NCBI GenBank assembly: GCA_900541865.1
Contig: UQLO01000015.1
Location: 1-58,016 of the forward strand
Origin: an uncultured Porphyromonadaceae bacterium
Lineage (GTDB): Bacteria; Bacteroidota; Bacteroidia; Bacteroidales; Muribaculaceae
DNA length: 58,016 nucleotides
Direction of reading: 5' to 3'
Of this stretch, positions 45,183-54,987 are shown in pieces (within the stretch, counting starts at the first letter, position 1; each line of letters starts with the position of its first letter). The position numbers and the translations under genes are program-made. The notes under the pieces were generated by a model. It was not told the DNA's origin. It did not search any database and worked only from the letters and a program-made list of their open reading frames with translations.

Positions 45183-46218
45183 TATCGTTTTTAATCGCGA
45201 CTTTTATGACATTGTCGCGGCGGTTTTCAAAGAGGTCGTAGGCTTCCTCGATTTTCGAGAAGGGGAAGGTGTGGGTTATGAGCGGAGTCGTGTCAATCTT
45301 GCCCTCCGAGATAAGGCGCAGGATTTCCTCGCAGTCGCAGCCGTCGACGCCGCCTGTCTTTAATGTGAGATTTTTGCCGTACATATCCGGCAAAGGTAAC
45401 ACTTGTGGCGTATCATACAAAGCTACAACGGTCACAACCGCATTCGGACGTGCCGCCTGCCATGCCAATTGGAAGGTATCTTTGGCTCCGGCCACCTCAA
45501 TCACGCGGTCGGCGCCGCCATGCTCGCTCACCTCGGCAACTTGCTCCATACATTCATCGGGAGTGACAACCTCGACCTCCGGGTAATGTGTCTTGACAAA
45601 TTCTCGCCGCACGGCATCAAGTTCACATACGATAATCCGTTTGGGATTATAAAGCCGGACACACTGCAAAGTGCAAAGCCCCGTCGGCCCGGCACCGATA
45701 ATCAGCACCGTATCCTCCTGTGATATTTCCGAAATCTTCGCAGCCCAATACCCCGTGGCAAGAATATCTCCGACAAACAGAGCTTGCTCATCGCTCACAT
45801 TATCCGGAATCTTCGTCAGACCATTATCGGCAAACGGCACGCGCACAAACTCTGTCTGGCCGCCGTCGATACGGCAACCGAGTGCCCAGCCGCCGTTAGG
45901 GTCAGTGCAATTGTTTACCCACCCATTACGGCAGAAGAAGCACTCGCCGCAGAAAGTCTCCACATTGACGGCCACGCGGTCGCCCGGCCTCACCTTGGAG
46001 ACAGCCTCGCCGACACTCTCCACCACACCGACCATCTCATGCCCGACAGTAATGCCCGGCACCGCCCTCGGTACGCTCCCATGCTTGATATGCAAATCGC
46101 TCGTGCAGATACTGCTAAGAGTCACCCTCACCACAGCATCCGTCGCCTTAACCACCGTCGGCTTCGCCTTCTCCGTCACCTCAAACCGGCCATTCTCTAT
46201 ATATGTTAATGCTTTCAT
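45169..46218 (-). CDS. Zinc-dependent medium-chain alcohol dehydrogenase
   Basis: A 349-residue MDR-family oxidoreductase. Catalytic zinc ligands are C38 (SICTSDLH) and H60-E61 (VGHEMVGVV); the structural zinc cysteines are C90, C93, C96 and C104. The NAD(P) loop is VLIIGAGPTGLCTL. The substrate is unknown; the sequence resembles secondary-alcohol or sorbitol/threonine dehydrogenases. It is unusual to find this gene in a defence operon: it starts 2 nt after the SF1 helicase stop and overlaps the Fic gene by 14 nt. Confidence 0.93.
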   Translation of the reverse strand: MKALTYIENGRFEVTEKAKPTVVKATDAVVRVTLSSICTSDLHIKHGSVPRAVPGITVGHEMVGVVESVGEAVSKVRPGDRVAVNVETFCGECFFCRNGWVNNCTDPNGGWALGCRIDGGQTEFVRVPFADNGLTKIPDNVSDEQALFVGDILATGYWAAKISEISQEDTVLIIGAGPTGLCTLQCVRLYNPKRIIVCELDAVRREFVKTHYPEVEVVTPDECMEQVAEVSEHGGADRVIEVAGAKDTFQLAWQAARPNAVVTVVALYDTPQVLPLPDMYGKNLTLKTGGVDGCDCEEILRLISEGKIDTTPLITHTFPFSKIEEAYDLFENRRDNVIKVAIKNDNDYE

Positions 46219-46220
46219 AA

Positions 46221-48950
46221 TTATCCAATAAATTTACTGTTGGACAATGCTTCTAAAATCCTCTTTTCTTCACTATGGTCAATCGTTGACAATCGCAGAA
46301 GCGGCAATCCAAATAGTTCAAGAATATGGTCTTTCATCCTGTCTCTTCCGTATTGTGCCGTGGTTTCATTGTGATAGCAGTAACCGTCTGTCTCTATTGC
46401 AAGCAAAGGTTCTTTGCTAACACGGTTGATGACGAGGAAGTCTATATGTGTTGAAGGATGAGTGGCATATTTCGCCTCACGTTCTGTAAGACCTGTTATA
46501 TCTCTAATCAAACTTCGCAATGGATAATGGCATAGTGCCTTGATATGTGATAATTGAGGATATTCCGTTCGTATTTTCTCTATCAAATCGAACGTCAAAT
46601 TTTCAGAATCGTATTTAGAGATTGTGCGTTTGGCTTCAATTTGCGAGAACAAATAATCATAAATTGACCGCAATTTGCTCTTTATCACGACCCCTTGTTG
46701 ATAATTAATATAACTTAATAGATCGTGGATATTACCTTTAAGTTCCTGTGGATTGCCGGATACAACGAGGCAGAATTTATCCTTTGCCCGTGAGACGGCG
46801 ACATTGAGAAGATTGGCATTGTCGGAAAAATCGGTAATGACATCATCTGTGACACTCATAATGATGGTGTCTTTCTCCCTGCCTTGATATTTGTGGACAG
46901 TCGCAGCTTCAATTTCCGGGATTTGCTTATAGAATTGTTCAACCTGACGATTGTAAGGTGCAATGATGCCCGTTTCTTCATAATTATCAAGCAGAGGCAG
47001 CAATTCAATTTTAACAGCATCAATTTCGCGTTGGTTGTAATGTCCTCGACAATGCCGCCCTTCGGATGTGGTCAGTGCCAATAGATGCTTATCATCGTCC
47101 TGACGACTGGTCATTATTAACAAATTACCGCCATAAAATTTTTGATTACAGAAGTTTATGATGTCTGGATGACACCGGTAATGCTCCCTTAACAGTGTCT
47201 CCGAGACATTTTGAATTGTTGCCAATACCGAACTGAGAAAACTGTGTTTTGCGGCATCGTATGTATCCGGCACTGACGAAGTCTTGCGGATTTCATCCAA
47301 CATTGCAGCATCTTCTTCAGTGACAACATTTGGCAACTGCATGGTATCACCGACAATAACAGCATTCTTTGCGCATGTTAGAGCTAAGAACCCTGTGTCT
47401 ACCGCTACCTGAGATGCCTCGTCCATTATGACGTAATCAAAAAGCGTATCGCTGTTGAAGCACAATTTGGATGAGAAAGTTGTGCTCAACACAACCGGAT
47501 AATTCTCCAAGAAAGATTCACCTCCGTTGAAGATCTCCTGTACCGAACCGATGATCGGTCGTTCATTTTTATATCGTTGAGCGAGCGAAGCTTTTAGAAT
47601 TGTCATTGAGTTGTCAGTCAATGATTTCATCAATGCCTTGGCATCAATTTGAGACAGTTTATTCTCGATATCTCCAATTTCGGATTTTAGTTCTTTAATT
47701 CGGCAAAGATAGAACAGCCAATCGAGCCGAGTAATAATCATTGGAACTGACTCCAATGTCAATTCGTCTTTGATTCCGATTACGAGTTTTAGTTTCAGTT
47801 CAAGACTGAATCGTTCAAACAGTTGCTTTATTCGTTTCAGAAAACCTATTGAATCGTCATGATATTTGAGTGCGTAACCTTTTATCTGTCCTAAAATCTT
47901 AAGGATTTTGTAGGATGATATTTTTACCTCCTTCTCCGAAAATTGCTCCTTGTGCTCCTGTTCAAAATGGGATTTCTCAATTTCAACTTCAGCAAGTTCC
48001 TGACGGCAGACAGCAAGCCGTTCTTGCATCTCAAAAATAGTTTCAACCTTTTTGAGACTTGAATTGGCTTCAGATGCGGCTCGATTCAATTCCTTGGCGG
48101 TTTTACGCCATGATGGCAGTTCAGGGTTCAGTGATGGCTGATAGGCTACGAAAGCCTCTTTGTTTTCCCGTTTACCCAATGGGGCGACGATGAAGCCGAG
48201 GCCGTTCTTGCTGAGTTTTTCCAAGACATTCTCTGTTGCAGAGTTATTATTGGAAACAATCAGAACAGTCTTTTTCGCTACTAACAGATTGGCAATGATA
48301 TTAAGAATCGTTTGGGTTTTGCCGGTACCAGGAGGACCTTGGATGACACTGATTTGATTGGTCAGAGCTGCTTTAACAGCCCGTTCCTGACTTGAATTAC
48401 ATCCAAATGGGAACAATACAGAACCGAGATGAGATGTCTTAATGTCTTGCTGTGGATTGAGATATGTAGCAGCAGCAGTATTCTCATCTATAAAGTCAAT
48501 ACGCGAATAAATTGAAGAAAGTATGCCTTCTGTGGAATCATCTTCTTCATTTATACCGAGAGTATTAATTCCGGCACATTGTCGCAGATAGTCAAAAATA
48601 TTTGTCGTTTCACCCAACAGGCATGAACGGCGTATATCAACTTCACCAATAGTATAGTGCTTAGTGAAATCGTTATCGTAAGTTATCGCATAATATTTTG
48701 AGCCGTTATTTGCGAAAAGAAAAATTGCCTTGATGTTTTTCTCTTTTTTGCCATTGACAAATACATGACATCTCTCAAACTCAACTGATAATGGATTTGT
48801 AAGCCATATCACATTATCCTTGGAGTATGAATAAATTTTGTCTGAATTTTGAAACTTGATGCCATACTTATAGCCTTCAGGCCTAATTGACTCGACCTGA
48901 TAAGTCTTATCAACTCCGTTGATGATTATGACGTTTTTCTGTAAATTCAT
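46221..48950 (-). CDS. SF1 helicase with C-terminal nuclease-like domain
   Basis: A 909-residue UPF1/DNA2-like helicase. Walker A is GPPGTGKT at 205-212, the DEAD-like motif is VIMDEASQVA near 508-517, followed by LREHYRCHPDIINFCNQKFY, TVHKYQGREKDTII and NVAVSRAKDKF. A long helical insert (about 275-440) looks coiled. The last ~100 residues carry HIDFLVINRVSKEPLLAIETDG and RDRMKDHILELFGLPLLRL, the pattern of a PD-(D/E)xK or Vsr/DUF2726 endonuclease (D and E-x-D). So it probably unwinds and cuts nucleic acid. The N-terminal ~150 residues are unknown. It overlaps the SF2 helicase gene by 4 nt. Confidence 0.88.
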   Translation of the reverse strand: MNLQKNVIIINGVDKTYQVESIRPEGYKYGIKFQNSDKIYSYSKDNVIWLTNPLSVEFERCHVFVNGKKEKNIKAIFLFANNGSKYYAITYDNDFTKHYTIGEVDIRRSCLLGETTNIFDYLRQCAGINTLGINEEDDSTEGILSSIYSRIDFIDENTAAATYLNPQQDIKTSHLGSVLFPFGCNSSQERAVKAALTNQISVIQGPPGTGKTQTILNIIANLLVAKKTVLIVSNNNSATENVLEKLSKNGLGFIVAPLGKRENKEAFVAYQPSLNPELPSWRKTAKELNRAASEANSSLKKVETIFEMQERLAVCRQELAEVEIEKSHFEQEHKEQFSEKEVKISSYKILKILGQIKGYALKYHDDSIGFLKRIKQLFERFSLELKLKLVIGIKDELTLESVPMIITRLDWLFYLCRIKELKSEIGDIENKLSQIDAKALMKSLTDNSMTILKASLAQRYKNERPIIGSVQEIFNGGESFLENYPVVLSTTFSSKLCFNSDTLFDYVIMDEASQVAVDTGFLALTCAKNAVIVGDTMQLPNVVTEEDAAMLDEIRKTSSVPDTYDAAKHSFLSSVLATIQNVSETLLREHYRCHPDIINFCNQKFYGGNLLIMTSRQDDDKHLLALTTSEGRHCRGHYNQREIDAVKIELLPLLDNYEETGIIAPYNRQVEQFYKQIPEIEAATVHKYQGREKDTIIMSVTDDVITDFSDNANLLNVAVSRAKDKFCLVVSGNPQELKGNIHDLLSYINYQQGVVIKSKLRSIYDYLFSQIEAKRTISKYDSENLTFDLIEKIRTEYPQLSHIKALCHYPLRSLIRDITGLTEREAKYATHPSTHIDFLVINRVSKEPLLAIETDGYCYHNETTAQYGRDRMKDHILELFGLPLLRLSTIDHSEEKRILEALSNSKFIG

Positions 48951-51900
48951 GATTTTAAATTATTCAGTGTGGATTCTGTGTTAACGTCTTTATGTTTGTT
49001 CATGCGGTTTATTGGTGAGAGATTAAAAAGGAGTTGCTGAATCTGTGTTTCCGTCAGATGCTTTTTTTCAAGAAGCTCAAGCAGTTCTTCCTGACGTGGT
49101 TGTCCGAGAGTGAGGCGATAGAGCGACAATACCTCTATAAGCCGTTTGTAACGTCCAATATCATTGCTCATAGGATATTGCGGCACAATGCGCTCTATCC
49201 ATTCAATATTGTCACGATTGGTCTCAATCCATTCTGGTGGCAGGCACCAGTTTGGCACCATTTCCGAATATTTGTCGTCAAACTCCTTTTTAACAACCTT
49301 ATTGGCCTTACTAAACAGTTCGTTCCATGTCAGGTTTTCAGTATCAAATTTTGAAAGATTACGCCGGATAGCGAGACACTTATATCGATTGATGCGACCT
49401 TCGCGCTGCTCCAGATCCTGAGGATTAGTCGGCAGATTCCAATGCACAATCTTCCGACAATACCAGTGGAAGTCCAACCCTTCCTGGCCTACAGATGTAC
49501 TTGCCAAAACGAAGGGGTAGAAAGGGGACTGAAATGCCGATCGGATATTGTTGCTTCGCTGCTCGGTCTTCTCAGCACTTCCTCTTTTGGCCTTGGCAAA
49601 TGGCACTGCGTATGAGATTCTCATTGGAAATTTAGAAGCTTTCCCCGCGAATGATTCATCTGTATCGATATGGAGATTGGTTACGTCATTGAATGCCTCA
49701 CTCATCTGTGAAGCAATTTTCTCAACATCTCCGTCCGGGCTAATCATGTGGGCATATTCATCAAGCACGGCCTGAAGATTTCCTATAACGCAATAGTCCA
49801 TCACTCCATCGAGATACAATTCGTCGGAGTGCGATTTGTCTTGTAACTTGTCGATTATGTAACCTGATAGTCGGCGATTGAATATTGTGACGAAACCTTT
49901 AGCCACAGTTGCAACTAATTCTTTATCTTTTAGGATTCGATAAAGACAAACGCCGGGAGAGGCTATGGCAATATCTGTAAGGACATCAATCGTGTTGGCA
50001 GGCATATCTTCCGGTTTTACAGAACTTTGATTGTCAAGCCAGTTTATGACCGCGGAAATTTTGCCATAGTTGCGTCTTTGGGAAATTGCAATCCCGCTCA
50101 ATCGCTCGCTTATCTGTTTTCGTATAGCTGCTTTTATTATATGTATAGGGCGTCCAAACCATTCCGTTGGGTTGTAGAGTTCTGAGAGATAAGTTGAAGG
50201 GAATTTCAGTATCTTCTGCGCATCGGCTTTTAGTCGATTCTCACCTGTCGAGGCAAAATATCCGGCTTTCTTATATTTGGAGAAGATTACTTCGCGCTCA
50301 ACTTCGTATGTCATAAGTGTTGACACCATACGTGGAACCATCTCCCATGCCGAAAACACCAAGACCTTAGAGAAATCCTTATTTTTCACAAAGGGATTAT
50401 CAGCATTCGTGGTGTAGTATGGACGTGATGCGGGCACCCAAAGCAGCAGCGATGCACTGCTTCCTTGCACCAGCATCATATTTCTGAGATAATTCATTCT
50501 CGCATTGCGCATTGGCAATTTATGGAAATATTCCAAATCCTGTTGGCGGAGAAGTACCTGACTTGACGGCTCAGGCAATCCTTTGCCATGACTTTTATAT
50601 ACCGCATCAATCTGTTTTTTCAATTCATAACTGTCCATAAACGAGAGCAGATATGGCGATGACTTTACATATTCGATCGGCATATTGCTCCAATTGAACC
50701 GTTGGTGCGACATCCGGGCTGAGGCATCTTTGCATGCCTCTACTATCTGCTGCATCTCACAGTAGGCGAGTATATCATTCTCATCGATTGGCAATTCTAC
50801 TACGGCCTTTGTTGAAATGAGACCTTGATTAAGACGCTCTGTGCGGCAAACGGCCTCATACATCAACCCTTCCGCCTTGCTTTTTGAGGCTAAAAGCACA
50901 TCGAAATCTGAGCTGGCAAGGTGAGACAACTGATTGGAATAGTCGCTCCAAACCGTGCGAAAATCTTTACCATCCTTGAAAAGAAATTCCATCAAACGGT
51001 GGAAGTCTTCATAATGGGCATCAGTGTTATACTCTGCTATTTCTTCAAGAGTTGAGTATGGCTTGTAAGGAGTTGCCGACAGCAGTAATATCAGAGGTTG
51101 CTGACCCCCTTCGTGCTCAAAGAATTTCTTTACAATGATACTTTGTTCAGAATCATCGTTATAGTGGAGCAATGAGCTGAAACGCTGAAATTCGTCCATG
51201 ATTATCAAATCAGGTTCAAGCATCGAAAGGCTCAAGTCCGCAAAGATTCGCCTCAGCGAGTTAATAATTTCATTATTTCGTGCTGTCCAATTCTCATTGC
51301 TTGACAATATATCGCGAATTTCACGTTGCAAAGACTCAAACTCGGGATAAGCCTCCAACTTCGATTTTATTTTGATGAGGTATTCATCACCAAGTTTATA
51401 CACTGCCCGATTATACTTATCGCAATACCAATTCCAATTGGTTGTGGATGTTACATATCTGCTTTTGAGAAACAGGCTTAAAGCCTCCTTGTTATCTGAA
51501 AAAACTTCAAGACGGGACAATACTGCATAAAGCAATGCACGTTCCGGCATATTGCCTACTCCGACCCCTTGTTGTGAGAATGAGGTTCCCGGCGTAAGAG
51601 GTATAAGCATCTCGGGCATCTCATCTCCAAACTGGGATTTCAGCTCCCTGTCCTTTTGCGAAATTATCAGATGCTGCATTGAAAGGCGGCTTTCCGACAC
51701 CTCAAGTTTTTCCTTCACTCCGAGATTGTTCATGTTCTGCCTAACAATATTCATATTGGAGCACACGTAAACCACTCTGAACATATCATCGCCAACCTCA
51801 CGTCGCATTTCCCTTACACGTGAAATGACTTCGCGGGCCATTATTGTTTTGCCGAGTCCCACCTCATCGGCCAGCAGCACGCGCCGCTGACCGCCGCTTT

Positions 51901-51991
51901 TGCGCTCCTTGCCGTTCTCGTCAATGATGGCGGCGCGAAAAATCTCGGATATACGCTCTGCCGTTGCTGCTTGAAAATCGTACGCTGCCAT
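48947..51991 (-). CDS. SF2 helicase (SNF2/DEAD-like), 1014 aa
   Basis: A large ATP-dependent nucleic acid translocase. Walker A is LLADEVGLGKTIMAREV at about 39-55, motif II is IMDEFQRF near 263-270, motif III is LLLSATPYKPYS, and the C-terminal lobe has STSVGQEGLDFHWYCRKIVH and REGRINRYK. Long helical inserts (about 110-250 and 400-600) are not assigned. It follows the PLD gene by 6 nt and overlaps the SF1 helicase gene by 4 nt. Restriction-like and anti-phage systems often include such helicases; the exact function here is inferred. Confidence 0.88.
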   Translation of the reverse strand: MAAYDFQAATAERISEIFRAAIIDENGKERKSGGQRRVLLADEVGLGKTIMAREVISRVREMRREVGDDMFRVVYVCSNMNIVRQNMNNLGVKEKLEVSESRLSMQHLIISQKDRELKSQFGDEMPEMLIPLTPGTSFSQQGVGVGNMPERALLYAVLSRLEVFSDNKEALSLFLKSRYVTSTTNWNWYCDKYNRAVYKLGDEYLIKIKSKLEAYPEFESLQREIRDILSSNENWTARNNEIINSLRRIFADLSLSMLEPDLIIMDEFQRFSSLLHYNDDSEQSIIVKKFFEHEGGQQPLILLLSATPYKPYSTLEEIAEYNTDAHYEDFHRLMEFLFKDGKDFRTVWSDYSNQLSHLASSDFDVLLASKSKAEGLMYEAVCRTERLNQGLISTKAVVELPIDENDILAYCEMQQIVEACKDASARMSHQRFNWSNMPIEYVKSSPYLLSFMDSYELKKQIDAVYKSHGKGLPEPSSQVLLRQQDLEYFHKLPMRNARMNYLRNMMLVQGSSASLLLWVPASRPYYTTNADNPFVKNKDFSKVLVFSAWEMVPRMVSTLMTYEVEREVIFSKYKKAGYFASTGENRLKADAQKILKFPSTYLSELYNPTEWFGRPIHIIKAAIRKQISERLSGIAISQRRNYGKISAVINWLDNQSSVKPEDMPANTIDVLTDIAIASPGVCLYRILKDKELVATVAKGFVTIFNRRLSGYIIDKLQDKSHSDELYLDGVMDYCVIGNLQAVLDEYAHMISPDGDVEKIASQMSEAFNDVTNLHIDTDESFAGKASKFPMRISYAVPFAKAKRGSAEKTEQRSNNIRSAFQSPFYPFVLASTSVGQEGLDFHWYCRKIVHWNLPTNPQDLEQREGRINRYKCLAIRRNLSKFDTENLTWNELFSKANKVVKKEFDDKYSEMVPNWCLPPEWIETNRDNIEWIERIVPQYPMSNDIGRYKRLIEVLSLYRLTLGQPRQEELLELLEKKHLTETQIQQLLFNLSPINRMNKHKDVNTESTLNNLKS

Positions 51992-51997
51992 ATTATA

Positions 51998-53764
51998 TTA
52001 TCTGAGTTTTTTTATTGTTTTCTGAAATGTTGAACACATCTGCTTGAATGAGTCCGGAACAATTCCATCGTCTAATTTCGGCACAAGTTCCTGTATATCA
52101 TTCAACTTTTCGGGATTCGTTGCGGCTATTCTCAACAATGATTCGTAAAAGGCTGTTGTGCCAGAAGTGAAACTTGAATTTGAGGTTGCCCCTTTCTCCA
52201 ATTGCTGGATCAGCATAGCCGTCACCTCTTGCGGACGGTCGGAAATCATCATCTCGACGTAGTGTAAGAATTTGTCACGAGTATCAAGTATACTTCTCAG
52301 GATAGAATCATCACGGTCATCAGGTATTCCTTTGGTGTGAATCTTTATCGCCATCTTGACCTGCTTGATATTCTCGTCATGGGGTGTCACCGAAAGTATA
52401 TAAAACTCCGACAGGTCGCTCTTATTGACCACATGTACGGTGCCGGATTTTGCCTCAGGCGAAAAGACAATTTTGTTTTCGGGTGTCTGCATCGGTGCTA
52501 TGGTCACAACTGCGTTCAATGCTTTGAACTTTTTAGCGGTTATGGTGACATCATAACCATCCTCTTTCTTAACTACCTCCGCTGAAAGATTACCGTGACT
52601 TATAAGCCATGTGCGGACTTCTCTTGCTATGCTGTCATCTATTTTGATTGATTCAGATTCTGGGAGCGATTCTACTCGTTGACACAATTGTTTTGACTCA
52701 TTACACAATTCGTCCTTGAACTGTTGGAAAAGATTGTGTCGGTTTTCATATGTTAACCGAAGGAGGAACTCTGAATTACGATAAAAACCGCTCCGTGTGG
52801 CATTGGCAGAGCCGAGCCACAGATGAATGCCGCCAGTCTGCGGCCCCCATGAGAAATACATCTTGGCATGTAGATCCATGGGTTGAACATCATTATGCTC
52901 TGCCATCGGCGACATAGTCCACACCTCAGCTTTTTCACGCTGATACAGCTGCATAATTTCCGGAGTGAGGCTGTCAAGACGGGTGACTAATACCTTGTCT
53001 TGCGTCGAGCGATAACTATTGAGCCATGAAAGAGTTTCGTGGTCAATAAATGGCGATACAACCATCATCCTTTCGGAAGGTATGTCCTTTCTAAAGTCGA
53101 TGTCCGGATTTAGATTCTCTCCAAAATGGAGAGGCAAAAAATCGTAATCCGCATATGGAGATTGCAATTCAAATTCTCCGAGACTGTCTATGTCATTTGC
53201 CAGTTTTCTGACTTTCTTTCCTTTTGCACCGGCTTTATCGGCCAACCGCAGCAACAATTTCTTCAAAGGCGCATGTTTACGGCGGAGAAGATGATTACTT
53301 CCCGTAAGTGGTGCCGTCAATGAAGCTATGACATCGAGACTTGTGTCTTTGGTCAGATTGCGGCTCATTACAATTAGCTTAATCTGCCGATTGTCTCGGT
53401 TATCGAGATTACGTTCTTTGATTATCCATATCTTTGGATGAAAGTTGGCCAATTCATGTCCCCACTTGTCATCAGTTACTTCAAAGACGCTTTTGTCGAG
53501 CATTGCTGAGAGCGCATTCTTTCTCAAAGGTGGAGTCATTCCCCCACGGTTGCAGAATAGAGCAATGCGGTCATTCGCCTTACGAACTCCTTCAAGCATG
53601 CGGAGCGGTGCATGAAGGTCGGAATCCGTAAACTCCCCCAGTCGGGCAAGCGACAGGGTGATTGCCATGAATGCCTCCACATCAAGACTGTAGGTGGTGC
53701 CCACGGCAAACTCCAGTTCATAGCCTGGAGTGGCTACTATCTCATTGTATACTACATCATTCAT
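51998..53764 (-). CDS. Phospholipase-D-fold protein with two HKD-like motifs
   Basis: A 588-residue protein with a PLD-type nuclease fold. The first motif is FHPKIWIIK (H109, K111) followed by SRNLTKDTSLD (S134-N136), the second LHAKMYFS (H299, K301) followed by LGSANATRSGFYRNSE. Both H-K pairs and the matching Asn are present, so it is likely active on nucleic acid; in DISARM a PLD protein (DrmC) acts beside a helicase. The C-terminal half is helical and unknown. It overlaps DUF6361 by 4 nt. Confidence 0.87.
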   Translation of the reverse strand: MNDVVYNEIVATPGYELEFAVGTTYSLDVEAFMAITLSLARLGEFTDSDLHAPLRMLEGVRKANDRIALFCNRGGMTPPLRKNALSAMLDKSVFEVTDDKWGHELANFHPKIWIIKERNLDNRDNRQIKLIVMSRNLTKDTSLDVIASLTAPLTGSNHLLRRKHAPLKKLLLRLADKAGAKGKKVRKLANDIDSLGEFELQSPYADYDFLPLHFGENLNPDIDFRKDIPSERMMVVSPFIDHETLSWLNSYRSTQDKVLVTRLDSLTPEIMQLYQREKAEVWTMSPMAEHNDVQPMDLHAKMYFSWGPQTGGIHLWLGSANATRSGFYRNSEFLLRLTYENRHNLFQQFKDELCNESKQLCQRVESLPESESIKIDDSIAREVRTWLISHGNLSAEVVKKEDGYDVTITAKKFKALNAVVTIAPMQTPENKIVFSPEAKSGTVHVVNKSDLSEFYILSVTPHDENIKQVKMAIKIHTKGIPDDRDDSILRSILDTRDKFLHYVEMMISDRPQEVTAMLIQQLEKGATSNSSFTSGTTAFYESLLRIAATNPEKLNDIQELVPKLDDGIVPDSFKQMCSTFQKTIKKLR

Positions 53765-54987
53765 CGTCTAAGGCCCTCCTTAATCTCTTTTAAGACGGTG
53801 AAACCGATAGTGTTCCAGCGATATGACATCGGGGCCGGCTTCTCAAAGGGGTTGCCCCGCTTATATTCTTTTGCATTGTGCAATTTGCTTCGGCGAATCC
53901 CCTTGATTGTTTTTTCTCTCATGGTAATCAATTCGTCGAGGCCGGCAAAATCGCCATCCGCAATTGTCTTTGCTGTCTTTCTGATAAACTGTTTGCTTGC
54001 TTCGTCGCTTACAAATTTGCCAATGCAAGCTATTATCTCATCAATTGCACCGGGCATAAACTCTTTTGAATATTTGCTAAGTTTGCCCTCAAATGCAGCC
54101 ATCTCATTATCAGCCGCATCCTTGGCACCAACAGCAATATCGAAAAGATAGGCAAAACGAGTCCGCAACAAATCGGTATAGTGCGAATATCTCAGTGCCA
54201 ACGAGTATGTCTTCCAAATCTCTTCCGGCGCATTATTTCTTAAAATTTCTCCAAGCGATTCGAAATCGACATAAGCTTCAGTTGCTTTCTCATAAAGTCC
54301 ACTGTCAAGAAGATAATGCAGCAAAGAACCCTTGGTGCGTCGAATAATTTGATTCTTTAGAAAAGTGGCTTCTTTCTCGGTCAACGAGATTGACATAGGC
54401 TCATTGCTTCGGAAATTATAATCCTCTCCGCTGGTAAGAAATAGTTGGCCGAAGCCATTAAGGTCATCCGAATCATCGCCTGTTTCATCGCTGCCTAATT
54501 GTTTCTTTGGCGCATGTACATAGGCCGCCGACCTTTCGGCCAGAGTAGCATATATGTTGCCACCGGTCTTGACCAGACCGTATGTTTCGAGCCCCGCCAT
54601 ATACACGTATGAGGGATCGTACTTTACATATCCGGCTCTTTGCGTCAGAGATTCAGCACCGATAATGCCCGATTCGCCCGGCGAACCGGCTGCAAGTCTC
54701 CGTGTAAGAGAAATTTCATATTCGCGAATCTGCTGACGAGCCTCGCGTGCGTCGGAAATGCGGTTTCTCTCAAGAAATGAATAGAGCGAAGGCATCAGGC
54801 AAAAGTATTTTGCGCGGGTCTGTAAGACCGACATCCCCGGAAACATCGCATTGGAGAAAGCATCGCGTATTCGTCCAAGACCAAGTTCGTCAATCGCGCC
54901 TTGCCCCTGCAAAAGCTTCATTACCTTGTTCGCCCGGTTCAAAGCCTCCTGATTAAAACTCACAAATCCAATTTCCACAGCCGTCAA
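53761..54987 (-). CDS. DUF6361 family protein
   Basis: A 408-residue soluble protein. The opening fits DUF6361: GFVSFNQEALNRANKVMKLL, then DELGLGRIRDAFSNAMFPG and QTRAKYFCLMPSLYSFLER. DUF6361 has no known activity that I am aware of. The C-terminal part is helical and ends in a basic segment. It overlaps hsdR by 4 nt (ATGA) and the PLD gene by 4 nt, so it is translated with both. Confidence 0.85.
   Translation of the reverse strand: MTAVEIGFVSFNQEALNRANKVMKLLQGQGAIDELGLGRIRDAFSNAMFPGMSVLQTRAKYFCLMPSLYSFLERNRISDAREARQQIREYEISLTRRLAAGSPGESGIIGAESLTQRAGYVKYDPSYVYMAGLETYGLVKTGGNIYATLAERSAAYVHAPKKQLGSDETGDDSDDLNGFGQLFLTSGEDYNFRSNEPMSISLTEKEATFLKNQIIRRTKGSLLHYLLDSGLYEKATEAYVDFESLGEILRNNAPEEIWKTYSLALRYSHYTDLLRTRFAYLFDIAVGAKDAADNEMAAFEGKLSKYSKEFMPGAIDEIIACIGKFVSDEASKQFIRKTAKTIADGDFAGLDELITMREKTIKGIRRSKLHNAKEYKRGNPFEKPAPMSYRWNTIGFTVLKEIKEGLRR

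Noticed and set aside
46221..54987. Assigning the cassette to DISARM, BREX or Mokosh
   Set aside because: DISARM's DUF1998 protein and a methylase of its type are missing, BREX's PglZ and BrxC are missing, and the SF1 protein lacks the kinase domain I would expect of Mokosh.
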